From an uncultured Alphaproteobacteria bacterium (GTDB lineage: Bacteria > Pseudomonadota > Alphaproteobacteria > RF32 > CAG-239), in NCBI GenBank assembly GCA_944391685.1, contig CALXUM010000006.1, forward strand, positions 29,755 to 93,754: a stretch of DNA of 64,000 nt. Reading direction: 5' to 3'. The number at the start of each line of letters is the position of its first letter. The first letter of the stretch is position 1. Under the pieces are notes generated by a model that saw nothing but the letters and a program-made list of their open reading frames with translations, ran no database searches and was not told where the DNA came from. The translations under genes and the position numbers were made by a program. Below are positions 1-8,998 of the stretch, piece by piece.

Positions 1-29
1 ATAATATAATATGTTATATAAAAAACTTG

Positions 30-58
30 TTGACGAAGCTCGCCAAAAATCATATAAA
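30..58 (+). promoter_or_regulatory. sigma70-type promoter of the XRE regulator gene
   Basis: A TTGACG -35 element (30-35) and a TATAAA -10 element (53-58) are separated by exactly 17 bases. The predicted start near 65 gives a leader of about 30 bases with an AAGGAC ribosome-binding site ahead of the ATG at 95. The call rests on consensus match and position only. Confidence 0.6.
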
Positions 59-94
59 TAGTTTAGCACCACTACTACAAGGACTATAAAAGAC

Positions 95-592
95 ATGATT
101 AAAAACTTATCAAAAAAGTCAAGTCGCGGCAGAACTCCTCAAGGAGAGCCAAACCCGATTGACGTTCATGTTGGAAATCGTATTCGCTTAAGAAGAACTC
201 TTCTTGGTTTAAGCCAAGAAAAGCTTGCTTCTATGCTTGGACTTACTTTTCAACAAGTGCAAAAATATGAAAGAGGAATGAACCGTGTCGGCGCCAGCCG
301 CTTATGGGATATTGGTAAAGTATTGGAAGTGCCTATTAACTTCTTTTATGAAGACATGGACAAATCAGTTGCCAACCAAAGCCCTCGCATGTTCAGCATT
401 CCTGATGCCGAACCTTTATATCTTGCTGAAGATGAGGAAATATATAATGCTGACCCCATGCAAAGACAGGAAACCATTGAATTGGTAAAGGCTTATTATA
501 AAATACCTAATCGTAAAGCTGCCAAACACTTGTTTGACCTTATTGTTTCCATGTCAAAAAGTGCTTATAACAACAACGACAGTGAAGAATAA
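95..592 (+). CDS. XRE-family helix-turn-helix transcriptional regulator
   Basis: This 165-residue protein carries one Cro/CI-type helix-turn-helix domain at about residues 27-85: VGNRIRLRRTLLGLSQEKLA, then a recognition helix with QQVQKYERG, then a LWDIGKVLEVPINFFYED tail. The C-terminal half (about 86-165) is a short helical region with no second domain that I recognise. Alphaproteobacteria commonly carry such a single-HTH regulator directly before metK and trmB, and that order is kept here. It is probably a cytoplasmic DNA-binding regulator; its target is unknown. It has its own promoter and is separated from metK by an intrinsic terminator. Confidence 0.85.
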   Translation: MIKNLSKKSSRGRTPQGEPNPIDVHVGNRIRLRRTLLGLSQEKLASMLGLTFQQVQKYERGMNRVGASRLWDIGKVLEVPINFFYEDMDKSVANQSPRMFSIPDAEPLYLAEDEEIYNADPMQRQETIELVKAYYKIPNRKAAKHLFDLIVSMSKSAYNNNDSEE

Positions 593-618
593 GCAAAAAC
601 AATATAAAAAAACAAATA

Positions 619-648
619 AAAAGCTGGTATTTTGCCAGCTTTTTTTAT
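619..648 (+). terminator. Rho-independent terminator after the XRE gene
   Basis: AAGCTGG (621-627) pairs with CCAGCTT (635-641) around a TATTTTG loop and is followed by a run of T. It ends the regulator transcript before metK. Confidence 0.8.
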
Positions 649-687
649 TATATAAACTGTATAAAAAATTAAATAACAAAGGCAAAA

Positions 688-1836
688 ATGTTTACTTTAT
701 TTACCAGTGAATCTGTATCTGAAGGACATCCGGACAAAATATGCGATGCCATTTCTGACAATCTTTTGGATTTGCATTTAAGCAAAGATCCTTCTGCTCG
801 TTGTGCTATTGAGACTCTTGTCACAACTAATAGAGTTATTGTCGCCGGCGAAACAAAATCACAAAACCTTCCATCTCAAGAAGAAATTGAGCAAACCATA
901 CGTAACACTGTTCGTAAAATCGGCTATAATCAAAAAGGATTTGATTGGCAAAATTTAAATATTGAAAACTATCTTCATACTCAATCGGAAGATATTGCTC
1001 TTGGAGTTGATAAAGAAGGAGCCGGTGATCAAGGTATTATGTTCGGCTATGCAAAAAAAGAAAATTTGTTTAGTGATTACATGCCCTTACCAATAAAATT
1101 AGCTCATCAAATTCTTGAAAATTTAAGCCTGGCCCGTCATAACAAAGAAATATCCGGTATTTTACCTGATGCCAAAAGCCAAGTCACCGTCAAATATTGC
1201 GATTCTAAAGCTTGTGGAATTTCCAAAATTGTTGTTTCCACTCAACATTTTCCGACATTATCGCTTCCGCAAGTTCGTGAAATTGTAAAAAAATATATTC
1301 AAAAATCAATCCCTGAAGGCTGGATGCCTCAAGATGCAGATATTTTAATCAACCCCACCGGAAGATTCGTAATTGGCGGCCCTGACGGAGATGCCGGCTT
1401 AACCGGTCGCAAAATCATTGTTGATACCTATGGCGGCTACGCCCCTCACGGCGGAGGAGCTTTTTCAGGCAAAGACGCCACCAAAGTTGATCGCTCCGCA
1501 GCTTATATGTTAAGGTATCTTGCCAAAAATATTGTTGCCGCAGGCCTTGCGAAAGAATGTCTTTTGCAAATTTCTTATGCCATAGGAGTTGCCGACCCTC
1601 TTTCTTTATATATTAACACCAAAGGGACATGCGTTGTAGATGAGCAGAAATTGCTAAAAGTAATTAAAGAAATGGTTGATTTAACACCTGCCGGTATTAT
1701 AAAAAGACTACAACTTAACCGTCCCATTTACTCATCAACATCATCATATGGTCATTTTGGCAGAAAACCATTATCTGATGGAAGTTTTTCTTGGGAAAAA
1801 ATTGATCTTGTCGAGGATTTAAAAAATGCTTTCTGA
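688..1836 (+). CDS. metK: S-adenosylmethionine synthetase
   Basis: MetK makes S-adenosylmethionine, the methyl donor, from methionine and ATP in the cytoplasm. The 382-residue length fits the family (about 380-400). Visible signatures are EGHPDK at residues 12-17 (ATP/phosphate contact), [11 protein letters not shown] at about 112-122 and the P-loop-like GGGAFSGKD at 255-263. Its last 11 bases overlap the start of trmB, so the two are probably translated together. There is no SAM-riboswitch-like fold in the roughly 40-base gap between the preceding terminator and the ATG. The stop codon is UGA, which matters for judging the cstA interruption. Confidence 0.97.
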   Translation: MFTLFTSESVSEGHPDKICDAISDNLLDLHLSKDPSARCAIETLVTTNRVIVAGETKSQNLPSQEEIEQTIRNTVRKIGYNQKGFDWQNLNIENYLHTQSEDIALGVDKEGAGDQGIMFGYAKKENLFSDYMPLPIKLAHQILENLSLARHNKEISGILPDAKSQVTVKYCDSKACGISKIVVSTQHFPTLSLPQVREIVKKYIQKSIPEGWMPQDADILINPTGRFVIGGPDGDAGLTGRKIIVDTYGGYAPHGGGAFSGKDATKVDRSAAYMLRYLAKNIVAAGLAKECLLQISYAIGVADPLSLYINTKGTCVVDEQKLLKVIKEMVDLTPAGIIKRLQLNRPIYSSTSSYGHFGRKPLSDGSFSWEKIDLVEDLKNAF

Positions 1837-2557
1837 ACAAACACAACCTAAGTTTTACGGCCGCCGTCAAGGACGCAAAATTCGCAAAGCCAAAACCGGG
1901 CTTTTAGAAGCTTTTTTACCCCAAATTCAAATAAACTCGAACACAGTATTTAAAAAGGAAAGTTTGTTTGGCTGCCCCGTTAATAAAATTTATTTGGAAA
2001 TAGGCTTTGGCAATGGTGAGCATTTAGCCGGACAAGCTTTGAAAAATCCTGATATAGGATTCATTGGAGCAGAAGTTTTTAAAAACGGAGTTGCAAATTT
2101 ATTAACTTTGATTACCGGCATCAAAGAAAAAAAAGATTTACCGGAAACCGGTATCAAACTTGAAAAAAACCGTGTAGATAATATCCGCATATTTAGCGAT
2201 GATGTTCGTATCCTTTTTTCTCAAATACCCGATTCTTTTATTGATAAGATATTTGTGCTTTTTCCTGATCCTTGGCCTAAAAAAAGACATGAAAATCGCC
2301 GTTTTATTAATCATGAAAACTTAAAAGAAATTGCCCGTATTCTTAAAAAAGGCGGCATTTTAAGAGTAGCTACCGACCACAAAGTTTACAAAAGTTGGAC
2401 CTTGCACCAACTTCATGATTGTCCCTTCTTTACTTGGACGGCAACCTGCGGCAATGACTGGAAAAGACCCCCGTCAGATTGGATAGAAACCAAATATCAA
2501 CGCAAGGCCCTTCAAGAAGGTCGTCGTCCGGTATTTTTAGACTTTGTCAGACTTTAA
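1826..2557 (+). CDS. trmB: tRNA (guanine-N7)-methyltransferase
   Basis: TrmB methylates G46 in the tRNA variable loop using S-adenosylmethionine, the product of the overlapping upstream metK. The 243-residue protein has the SAM-binding [10 protein letters not shown] motif (about residues 54-63), the family signature [13 protein letters not shown] (about 143-155) and the C-terminal [12 protein letters not shown]. The N-terminal segment includes NTVFKKES, the peptide written by a near copy of the 17-bp repeat described elsewhere (1940-1956). The start is the ATG inside the metK 3' end. The enzyme and its cofactor supplier are commonly adjacent in this order in alphaproteobacteria. Confidence 0.95.
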   Translation: MLSEQTQPKFYGRRQGRKIRKAKTGLLEAFLPQIQINSNTVFKKESLFGCPVNKIYLEIGFGNGEHLAGQALKNPDIGFIGAEVFKNGVANLLTLITGIKEKKDLPETGIKLEKNRVDNIRIFSDDVRILFSQIPDSFIDKIFVLFPDPWPKKRHENRRFINHENLKEIARILKKGGILRVATDHKVYKSWTLHQLHDCPFFTWTATCGNDWKRPPSDWIETKYQRKALQEGRRPVFLDFVRL

Positions 2558-2613
2558 TTTTGAATTAACTAATATATATTATTATCATTAGCCGTTAACA
2601 AAGGAGGTTTTAC

Positions 2614-3987
2614 ATGCTGACAACAAATAAAAAATCACATTTTTGGCTTTATGTTATTGCGGCAGTAGCCTCTTTAGGGGGATTATTATCAGGTTTTGAT
2701 ATGGGTGTTATATCAGGAGCACTCCTTTTCATAAATGATGAGTGGGCCATGACTCCCCTTCAACAAGGTTGGTTAGTAAGTTCTGCTATTGTCGGCTCAG
2801 TAATTGGAGCTGCATCTAATGGTGTCTTGGCGGATATTTACGGTCGCAAAAAAGTAATTATAGCTACAGCAATCATTTTTACTATTGGTTCTCTTTTTTG
2901 TGCCATTTCTCCTAACATTAGTCTTCTAATCGCTTCTCGTATATTGATTGGTATTGCTGTCGGCATGGTTAGTTTTGCCGTTCCTCTCTATCTTTCCGAG
3001 CTTGCACCGCAAAAAATTCGCGGCATGTTGGTTTCTTTGTTTCAGTTAGCCATCACTGCCGGAATTTTGTTTTCTTATCTCATTAATCGTGTGTTTGCTA
3101 ATTTTGATTATAATTGGCGTTGGATGCTCGGCTCAGGCTTAATTCCTGCTGTTATTTTATTGGTTGGTATCAGTTTTCTTGGTGACACGCCTCGTTGGTT
3201 AATCAGCAAAAAACGCGACCAAGAAGCAAAAGACATTTTTAATAAAATTGATCCAGATTGTGATGCTGAAGCTCAAATCAAAGAAATAAAAGACACTCTA
3301 AAAACTCCTGCCAAAAAGTCTAAAACCTCTTTCCAGAAATGGATGTTTATGCCTGTTTTTGTTGGCGTAGGAATAATGTTTGTCCAAATTTGCACCGGTA
3401 TTAACACCATAATTTACTACACTCCGACTATTTTCCAAATTGCCGGCTTTGATTCTAATATCGGAGCTCTTTATGCCACCATTGGCATTGGCTTTGTTAA
3501 CTTCATCATGACAATTGTCGCCATTGCTTTTACAGATAGGCTAGGACGCAAACCTTTGCTTTATATTGGACTTTGGGGAATGTTAATAAGTTTGATAACC
3601 CTTGGATCATCATTTGCTTATGCTGATGTTTTGGGTGACAATCGCAAGTGGTTAGCCATTGCCAGCGTGGTTGTTTATATTGCCTCTTTTGCCATGAGCT
3701 TAGGTCCTGTCGCATGGATAACGATTTCTGAAATTATGCCCCTCAAAATCAGAGGTTTTGCGATGAGCGCCGCCACGGTTTCAAACTTTGGTTTCAACTT
3801 TATTGTTGTACTAAGCTTTTTACCGATGATAAACATTATCGGTAAAGCTCAAACCTTTTGGATTTTTGCCGGCATAACGGTTTTATCAATGTTGTTTGTA
3901 TACTTCTTTGTTCCTGAAACCAAGGGAGTATCTTTGGAAAAAATTGAGAAAAACTGGCAAAAAGGCATTTCCGCTCGCAAATTTTAA
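2614..3987 (+). CDS. Sugar porter of the major facilitator superfamily
   Basis: A 457-residue inner-membrane protein with about 12 hydrophobic segments. It shows the sugar-porter signatures: GGLLSGFDMGVISGALLF in helix 1, DIYGRKKVI in loop 2-3, GDTPRWLISK after helix 6 (the PESPRWL motif), CTGINTIIYYTPTIF in helix 7, DRLGRKPLLY in loop 8-9, GPVAWITISEIMPLKIRG in helix 10, and PETKG near the C-terminus. XylE/GalP/AraE-type proteins are proton-sugar symporters, so uptake of a hexose or pentose is likely, but the substrate cannot be read from the sequence. A strong AAGGAGG ribosome-binding site precedes the ATG. It is followed by a terminator and stands alone. Confidence 0.92.
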   Translation: MLTTNKKSHFWLYVIAAVASLGGLLSGFDMGVISGALLFINDEWAMTPLQQGWLVSSAIVGSVIGAASNGVLADIYGRKKVIIATAIIFTIGSLFCAISPNISLLIASRILIGIAVGMVSFAVPLYLSELAPQKIRGMLVSLFQLAITAGILFSYLINRVFANFDYNWRWMLGSGLIPAVILLVGISFLGDTPRWLISKKRDQEAKDIFNKIDPDCDAEAQIKEIKDTLKTPAKKSKTSFQKWMFMPVFVGVGIMFVQICTGINTIIYYTPTIFQIAGFDSNIGALYATIGIGFVNFIMTIVAIAFTDRLGRKPLLYIGLWGMLISLITLGSSFAYADVLGDNRKWLAIASVVVYIASFAMSLGPVAWITISEIMPLKIRGFAMSAATVSNFGFNFIVVLSFLPMINIIGKAQTFWIFAGITVLSMLFVYFFVPETKGVSLEKIEKNWQKGISARKF

Positions 3988-3993
3988 GCACTA

Positions 3994-4023
3994 AAAAAGG
4001 CTGCTTTGAAAGCAGCCTTTTTT
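3994..4023 (+). terminator. Rho-independent terminator after the sugar porter
   Basis: AAAGGCTGCTT pairs with AAGCAGCCTTT around a three-base loop and is followed by T-rich sequence. The upstream A-run lets it serve the opposing Cys-rich gene as well. Confidence 0.85.
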
Positions 4024-4024
4024 A

Positions 4025-4180
4025 TTATTTTTTCTTACAGCAACATTTTCCCGTTGCTTTTTTGGAAGAGCATTTTTTAGTTTCTTTTTTACTTTCAGAA
4101 CACTGATGTTTTTCATCACATTTGCAGTTATCACCGCAAGTGCAGTCCGGATTTTTACATTTAGGATTAGAACAAGCCAT
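4025..4180 (-). CDS. Small cysteine-rich, metallothionein-like protein
   Basis: This 51-residue reading frame starts MACSNPKCKNPDCTCG and ends TGKCCCKKK. It holds 11 cysteines, many as CxC or CxxxC, and is otherwise Lys-rich. A GGAG ribosome-binding site lies 8 bases before the ATG. The Cys pattern suggests binding of soft metal ions such as Zn, Cu or Cd, as in small metallothioneins, but no family was confirmed. It lies just downstream of cstA on the same strand, with a 24-base gap. It is too short for usual ORF cut-offs; the overlapping longer frame on the same strand has no recognisable composition and is rejected. Confidence 0.7.
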   Translation of the reverse strand: MACSNPKCKNPDCTCGDNCKCDEKHQCSESKKETKKCSSKKATGKCCCKKK

Positions 4181-4204
4181 TTTTTGATCTCCTTTTTTTC
4201 TGTT

Positions 4205-6028
4205 CTATTCGGCAACCAGCATCTTAACGCTTTCGCCATATTCGTCTTTAACACATTTTTTTATTTTTATCAACTTATACCATTTGCTAAAAGCACCGCC
4301 CAATACAAAAAGCATCATCACCATTACAATAATTCCCAATGCCGCCAAAAGGTACTTTCCCTGCGGAATATACTGTTCAAAAACTTGTAAATATCCGGCC
4401 CAAAAAGTAACTATTACCATAAACAATCCCGGAATAGCCACTGCCAGAGTATATTTTTTTCTATCAAGTCTGAGCAACATTGTTGTACAAACAATCAACG
4501 CACAAGCTGCCAACAACTGATTGCTCAAACCAAATAACGGTCATATGCTGCTGATATTTCCGGTATAAACCAAATATCCCCACAAAAAAGTAAATATAGT
4601 ACTGGCAATTACGATTCCAGGCATCCATTCCTTATTGGCAAATTTCGGAAAAACCTTGCCCATCATCTCTTGCAAAAAGAACCGCCCCACTCTGGTTCCG
4701 GCATCAATAGCGGTTAAAATAAACACGGCTTCAAACATTACCGCAAAATTATACCAATAAGCCACCAAACTATCCATAAATGGCAAATTCTTAAAAATAT
4801 GTGCCATTCCCACCGCCAAAGATACCGCTCCGCCGGTACGCCCGTGCAAATCTATTCCGACATGGCTTTCATAGTATGGTAAATCGGTAACGGCAAACTC
4901 CGGATACACTGACAACAAGGCCTGATAAGTTTCATGAGCTGAATTAATGGCAAAATAATCCCCCGGCATCATTGTACAAGCAGCAATTAAAGCCATAATA
5001 GCAACAAAACCCTCGGTTAACATTGCCCCGTATCCCACAAACAAAATCTCTTTTTCATTGCCAAGCATTTTAGGGGTAGTTCCGGTCCCGATAATGGCAT
5101 GAAAACCTGAAATTGCTCCGCAAGCAATGGTAATAAAGATAAAAGGTAACACCGGACCGTTAATCACCGGACCACCGCCGTTTATAAAAGGTGTTAACAT
5201 AGGCATCACAATTTCCGGCTGCACAAAAACGATTCCCACCGTCAGCATTAAAATTGTACCTATTTTAAGATAAGTCGACAAATAATCTCTCGGCACCAAC
5301 AATAACCATACCGGCAACACTGATGCCACAAAACCATAAGCAGGTATAGCCAAAGAAACCGTATCTTTATCCCAATCAAACATCCACCCCAAAACATCTT
5401 TTTGCATCAATGAATGACCGGAAACGATTCCAATTCCCAACAAAACAATACCCAAAACACTGGCTATCACTACTCCGTTTTGCTTATATTTCATAATCAA
5501 ACCCATCAAAATTGCTATCGGCATGGTAATTGCGACAATAAACAACGACCACGGAGCATTATGCATGGCACTGACACAAGCCAATGATAACCCTGCCAAA
5601 GTTAATATGAGAATAAACAAAACCGCAAACCCGGCCACAGTTCCGGTAACCGGACCGATTTCTCTTTGCGTAATTGAAGCTAAACTTTCTCCCTTATGCC
5701 TAACGGAAGCAAACAAGACCACCATATCATGCACGGCACCGCCCAAAACACAACCGATTAAGATCCACAAAGCTCCCGGCAAAAATCCGAATTGTGCCGC
5801 CAAAACCGGCCCCACCAAAGGCCCTGCCGCAGCTATTGCTGCAAAATGATGCCCAAACAAAACATTTTTATTGGTCTTAACATAATCATGTCCATCGGCA
5901 AATCTAATTGCCGGAGTTGTTCTCGATTCGTCCAGTTTTAATACTTTATTGGCAACAAACAGTCCGTAAAGACGATACGCAATGGCAAAAATGCATAGAG
6001 AGGCAAAAACTATCGTCAACGCATTCAT
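4205..6028 (-). pseudogene. cstA: cstA carbon-starvation/pyruvate transporter, interrupted by an in-frame UGA
   Basis: Codons 1-495 encode a polytopic CstA-family membrane protein (FGHHFAAIAAAGPLVGPVLA, LPGALWILIGCVLGG, ISGFHAIIGTGTTPKMLGNE). A UGA at 4541-4543 follows GNISSI, and the same frame then continues PLFGLSNQLLAAC for about 111 more codons to the stop at 4205. In the family this position is a conserved Trp in a WPLFG-SNQ motif, so UGG has become UGA. The downstream part has no further stops and keeps its membrane character. Either this is a fresh nonsense mutation or assembly error, or the UGA is read through. The whole frame would be about 607 residues. CstA relatives import pyruvate or peptides in starvation. 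Confidence 0.8.
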
Positions 6029-6105
6029 TTCTTATTCTCCGCAAAACTTAATTTTTATGTATTTTAATTTTTGAAAAGTTTATCATAATGCAAATTTTTT
6101 TAAAT

Positions 6106-6146
6106 TAAAAAGATGGGATGATTACCAAAAATCATCCCATCTTTTT
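6106..6146 (-). terminator. Rho-independent terminator after the 134-residue gene
   Basis: A long near-perfect hairpin: AAGATGGGATGATT on the + strand pairs with AATCATCCCATCTT across a short loop, flanked by A and T runs. On the minus strand it ends the 6562-6158 gene before cstA begins. Confidence 0.85.
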
Positions 6147-6157
6147 AATCAGCAAAT

Positions 6158-6562
6158 TTAATCAAGCTGATTATACAACATACGGAAAGTTTTTTCCGTT
6201 GCCGGCAAAAAATCTACACCAATTTCTTTTGCTAAAGGCAGATACCTTTCATCAGCAATAAAAATAACACTGTTTTTTGAATAGTTAATAACGGCTTGTT
6301 GTAAAACATCCTTAATCTCAGGAAGTTTATTTGATTTTCCAATAATTTTTTCAATTTTACAAAACACAGGAAAACCGCTATCATCAACTTCAAATTCCAA
6401 CTCTTTTTGCGGCATACAAGATACAAAACAAATAGAAACATTATAAGTTCTGCTTAGCTTCAATAATAAAGCTTTACTGCCTCTTTTTGCCAAACTTTCA
6501 TTTTTAAAAAAAGATAAATTTGGAAAACAGTTTGACCACATAAAAATAAAATTAGTTTTCAT
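6158..6562 (-). CDS. Hypothetical protein, 134 residues
   Basis: I do not recognise this protein. It has an N-terminal stretch rich in Phe and Ser, a middle with ELEFEVDDSGFPVF, and a C-terminal part, NSVIFIADERYLPLAKEIGV, that reads like a strand-turn-helix unit. That last segment loosely recalls the final part of HAD or PIN folds, but the catalytic motifs of those families are absent. It is transcribed alone, opposite to rpmB, with its own terminator, and is followed on the same strand by cstA. It is probably cytoplasmic; there is no signal peptide. Confidence 0.55.
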   Translation of the reverse strand: MKTNFIFMWSNCFPNLSFFKNESLAKRGSKALLLKLSRTYNVSICFVSCMPQKELEFEVDDSGFPVFCKIEKIIGKSNKLPEIKDVLQQAVINYSKNSVIFIADERYLPLAKEIGVDFLPATEKTFRMLYNQLD

Positions 6563-6654
6563 AATTTATAAATTTTAAAATTTCAAAATCTGTAATACTG
6601 TTTTTTGGAAATTTTGTCAACAACATTAATTAATTACATTAAAGTATTTGTTAG

Positions 6655-6780
6655 CTTTAAGGCAAGAATTGCCTCTGCCGACAAAGCTCTACAAATCAAG
6701 TGACCGCAGCGAGTTTGTGTTTTAATAAAACACTTACGAGCCAGAACGAACCCAGGGTTCGACCATTCGGGAAGCCAAAA
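6655..6780. other. Unassigned segment with three successive hairpins beside tRNA-Arg
   Basis: Three short inverted repeats follow one another: GGCAA/TTGCC (6661-6673), GTGTTTT/AAAACAC (6717-6733) and CGAACCC-A-GGGTTCG (6747-6761). The rest of 6563-6810 holds no credible reading frame. The last hairpin resembles a T-arm in composition but no cloverleaf can be built. It could be a small structured RNA, a decayed tRNA end or the scar of an element that used the neighbouring tRNA-Arg gene. Confidence 0.35.
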
Positions 6781-6782
6781 TA

Positions 6783-6808
6783 AAAGAGCCACCTTTGACA
6801 GGTGGCTT
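6783..6808 (-). terminator. Rho-independent terminator after tRNA-Arg
   Basis: AGCCACC pairs with GGTGGCT around a TTTGACA loop. A-rich sequence on the + strand gives the U tract for minus-strand transcription of the tRNA. Confidence 0.75.
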
Positions 6809-6810
6809 TT

Positions 6811-6887
6811 TGGCGTACCCGGAGGGATTCGAACCCACGACCCTCGGCGTCGGAGGCCGATACTCTATCCAACTGAGCTACGGGTAC
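6811..6887 (-). tRNA. tRNA-Arg (anticodon CCG)
   Basis: The minus strand folds as a full cloverleaf: acceptor GTACCCG/CGGGTAC, D-stem GCTC, anticodon stem TCGGC/GCCGA with loop CTCCGAC, T-arm GGGTTCGAATCCC, and an encoded CCA end (TGG at 6811-6813 on the + strand). Anticodon CCG reads the Arg codon CGG. Confidence 0.97.
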
Positions 6888-7062
6888 ATCAAACTTCTTA
6901 CTTACTACAACAAAAGATTACAAAACACAAGAATAAAACCCCCTTTTTTATTTTGTGTAAAATAAAAATTACCGCTAAAACCGCTCAGATGCATTTTATT
7001 CTTGACTTTTGAGATATTTATATGTATTAAAAGGCAACTAGTTTTTATGAAGGAATCAAAAA

Positions 7063-7350
7063 ATGTCTAAAAAATGCGATATTTCAGGCACCGGCGTTAT
7101 GAGCGGCAATAATGTAAGCCACGCAAATAACAAGACTCGTCGTCGTTTCATGCCTAATCTCCAAGTTGTTTCTCTCTTAAGCGACACCTTGGGAAAAGTT
7201 TTCAAACTAAAAGTATGTTCCAAAACTCTACGTTCTATCGAACATAATGGCGGCTTGGACAATTATTTGGAAAGCACTTCCAACAACAAATTGACTGAAG
7301 AGGCTAAAAAAATCAAAAAGTCAATTGCTAAGAAAAAATCTTCAAAATAA
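7063..7350 (+). CDS. rpmB: 50S ribosomal protein L28 (bL28)
   Basis: A 95-residue, strongly basic protein with the L28 pattern: MSKKCDISGTGVMSGNNVSH near the N-terminus, then NKTRRRFMPNLQ at about residues 24-35 and VCSKTLRSIEHNGGLD further on. The C-terminal 25 residues are a Lys/Ser-rich tail. L28 sits in the large ribosomal subunit near the exit-site region. The gene is monocistronic, preceded by a 160-base gap after tRNA-Arg, and closed by a terminator. Confidence 0.97.
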   Translation: MSKKCDISGTGVMSGNNVSHANNKTRRRFMPNLQVVSLLSDTLGKVFKLKVCSKTLRSIEHNGGLDNYLESTSNNKLTEEAKKIKKSIAKKKSSK

Positions 7351-7381
7351 TAATAATTAACCAACCAAGGTTAAACAAGAA

Positions 7382-7409
7382 TAACCCCGTTAAAATAACG
7401 GGGTATTTT
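7382..7409 (+). terminator. Rho-independent terminator after rpmB
   Basis: ACCCCGTTA pairs with TAACGGGGT around AAA and is followed by ATTTTT. Confidence 0.85.
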
Positions 7410-7417
7410 TATCCCCG

Positions 7418-7435
7418 TTATCCCCACAATCCACA
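7418..7435 (+). promoter_or_regulatory. Two DnaA-box-like nonamers upstream of dnaB
   Basis: TTATCCCCA (7418-7426) differs at one base from the DnaA box TTATCCACA, and CAATCCACA (7427-7435) follows directly with two differences. They lie about 85 bases before dnaB. Binding by DnaA is a guess from sequence alone. Confidence 0.3.
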
Positions 7436-7518
7436 GGGCTGAAAAACAAAAAAAGCTTACTTTTATTTTTTTATTGTTTATAAAGAAGCAAACTTAACCA
7501 TAATTAACAGGACTTAAA

Positions 7519-8997
7519 ATGGAAGCACAAATATCAGCAGACAGCCTCCCTCAAAACATTGAAGCCGAACAGGCATTACTTGGAGCAATACTTGCCAATA
7601 ATAAAGCTTTTGAAAAGGTTTCTGAATTTTTAAAGCCACAGCATTTTGCCGATTCTGTTCATGCTAAAATTTTTGAAGTTATTTCCAAGTTAATTACTCG
7701 CGGTCATCTTGCTGATGTCATAACCTTAAAAGACTATTTTGAACAAGACGGAACTTTAGATGAAGTTGGCGGCATAAAATATCTGGTTAAGCTTGCAAAT
7801 AGTGCAACTCCGTTAACAAATGCTGAATATTATGCTCAGTTTATTTATGACAAATATCTACGTCGAGAACTTATTGCCACCGGATTTGACATTGTAAACA
7901 ATGCCTCTAAAGAAGATATCGATTCTGATGCCACTCAACAAATAGAAGAAGCAGAGAAACGTCTTTTTGAACTCTCTAATCAAGGAGAGGTAAATGGCGG
8001 TTTTGTAGATTTTTCGGAAGCTCTTTTATCTTCTCTGGGTCACATTGAACAAGCTTACCAAAAAGACGGGAAAATATCTGGTCTGCCCACAGCTTTAGAT
8101 GCTCTTGATAATAAAATAGGGGGCTTAAACAACTCAGACCTTATCATCATAGCCGGACGTCCAGCTATGGGTAAAACAGCTCTGGCAACCAATATTGCTT
8201 ATAATGTTGCCGAATACATGGCCCACGCTAAAAATTTAGATGAAAAATCTAAAGGCGTAGCTTTTTTCTCTCTTGAAATGTCCGCCGATCAATTGGCTAC
8301 CCGTATTTTATCAACCGTCACTCAAACCAATGGTCACAAGATGCGTACTGGAGAACTTGATAACGCTGAATTTACACGCATTGCCGCTGCTGTACGCGAA
8401 CTTGAAAAGATTCCGCTTTATATTGATGACACCCCCGGCATAAATATTAACACCATACGCACCAGAGCTCGACGCCTTAAACGCAATAAAGGCCTTGGAG
8501 CCATATTTATTGATTATATTCAACTCATTAACGGTACCGGCAGCAAAAGAAGCGAGGGTAATCGTGTTCAAGAGCTATCGGAAATTTCCCGAGGATTAAA
8601 AATTTTAGCCAAAGAATTAAATTTACCGGTAATAGCCCTTTCTCAGCTGAACCGTGGCGTTGAGCAACGTGATGACAAACGCCCTCTAATGTCAGATTTA
8701 AGAGAATCAGGATCAATCGAACAAGATGCGGATATCGTAATGTTTGTTTATCGTGAAAACTACTATCTGCAAAATGAAGAACCTCAACAAAAAGCCTCGG
8801 AAACGCCTGAACATTTGCAAAAACGTCTTGAGGAATGGGAAGCTCGTAAACGGGCCACTGCAAACATTGCCGAAGTTATTATCGGCAAACAACGTCACGG
8901 TCCCACAGGTACCGTTCAGCTCTTTTGGAATGGAGATTATGCTCAATTTGGTAATCTTGCCAAAGAAGAGTACCTGCCGGAAAGAATAGGAGATTAA
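7519..8997 (+). CDS. dnaB: Replicative DNA helicase
   Basis: DnaB is the hexameric 5'-3' helicase that unwinds DNA at the replication fork. The 492-residue protein has the N-terminal helical domain (NIEAEQALLGAILANNKAFE) that contacts primase, and the RecA-like C-terminal domain with Walker A GRPAMGKTA (about residues 212-220), the FFSLEMS segment, Walker B IFIDYIQLI and the SDLRESGSIEQDADIV motif. The length is normal and no intein is present. A small membrane-protein gene begins one base after its stop, so the two may share a transcript. DnaA-box-like sequences lie upstream. Confidence 0.97.
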   Translation: MEAQISADSLPQNIEAEQALLGAILANNKAFEKVSEFLKPQHFADSVHAKIFEVISKLITRGHLADVITLKDYFEQDGTLDEVGGIKYLVKLANSATPLTNAEYYAQFIYDKYLRRELIATGFDIVNNASKEDIDSDATQQIEEAEKRLFELSNQGEVNGGFVDFSEALLSSLGHIEQAYQKDGKISGLPTALDALDNKIGGLNNSDLIIIAGRPAMGKTALATNIAYNVAEYMAHAKNLDEKSKGVAFFSLEMSADQLATRILSTVTQTNGHKMRTGELDNAEFTRIAAAVRELEKIPLYIDDTPGININTIRTRARRLKRNKGLGAIFIDYIQLINGTGSKRSEGNRVQELSEISRGLKILAKELNLPVIALSQLNRGVEQRDDKRPLMSDLRESGSIEQDADIVMFVYRENYYLQNEEPQQKASETPEHLQKRLEEWEARKRATANIAEVIIGKQRHGPTGTVQLFWNGDYAQFGNLAKEEYLPERIGD

Positions 8998-8998
8998 A

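Noticed and set aside
11..61. 16-codon frame at the left edge as the end of a preceding gene
   Set aside because: An in-frame stop lies at 2-4 and the frame overlaps the promoter; it is most likely non-coding.
3991..4254. 87-residue minus-strand frame overlapping the Cys-rich gene
   Set aside because: It is a shifted frame of the same strand without recognisable composition; the 51-residue Cys-rich frame has the ribosome-binding site and coherent sequence.
4505..4545. UGA in cstA as a selenocysteine codon
   Set aside because: The family has Trp here, and I see no stable hairpin of bacterial SECIS type directly after the codon.
4205..6028. Genome-wide UGA=Trp code
   Set aside because: metK, mnmG, rng and the VirD4-like gene end in UGA at the right place; if read through they would gain unrelated tails.
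6740..6775. A second tRNA next to tRNA-Arg
   Set aside because: The GGGTTCG segment resembles a T-arm but no acceptor, D or anticodon stems can be formed around it.
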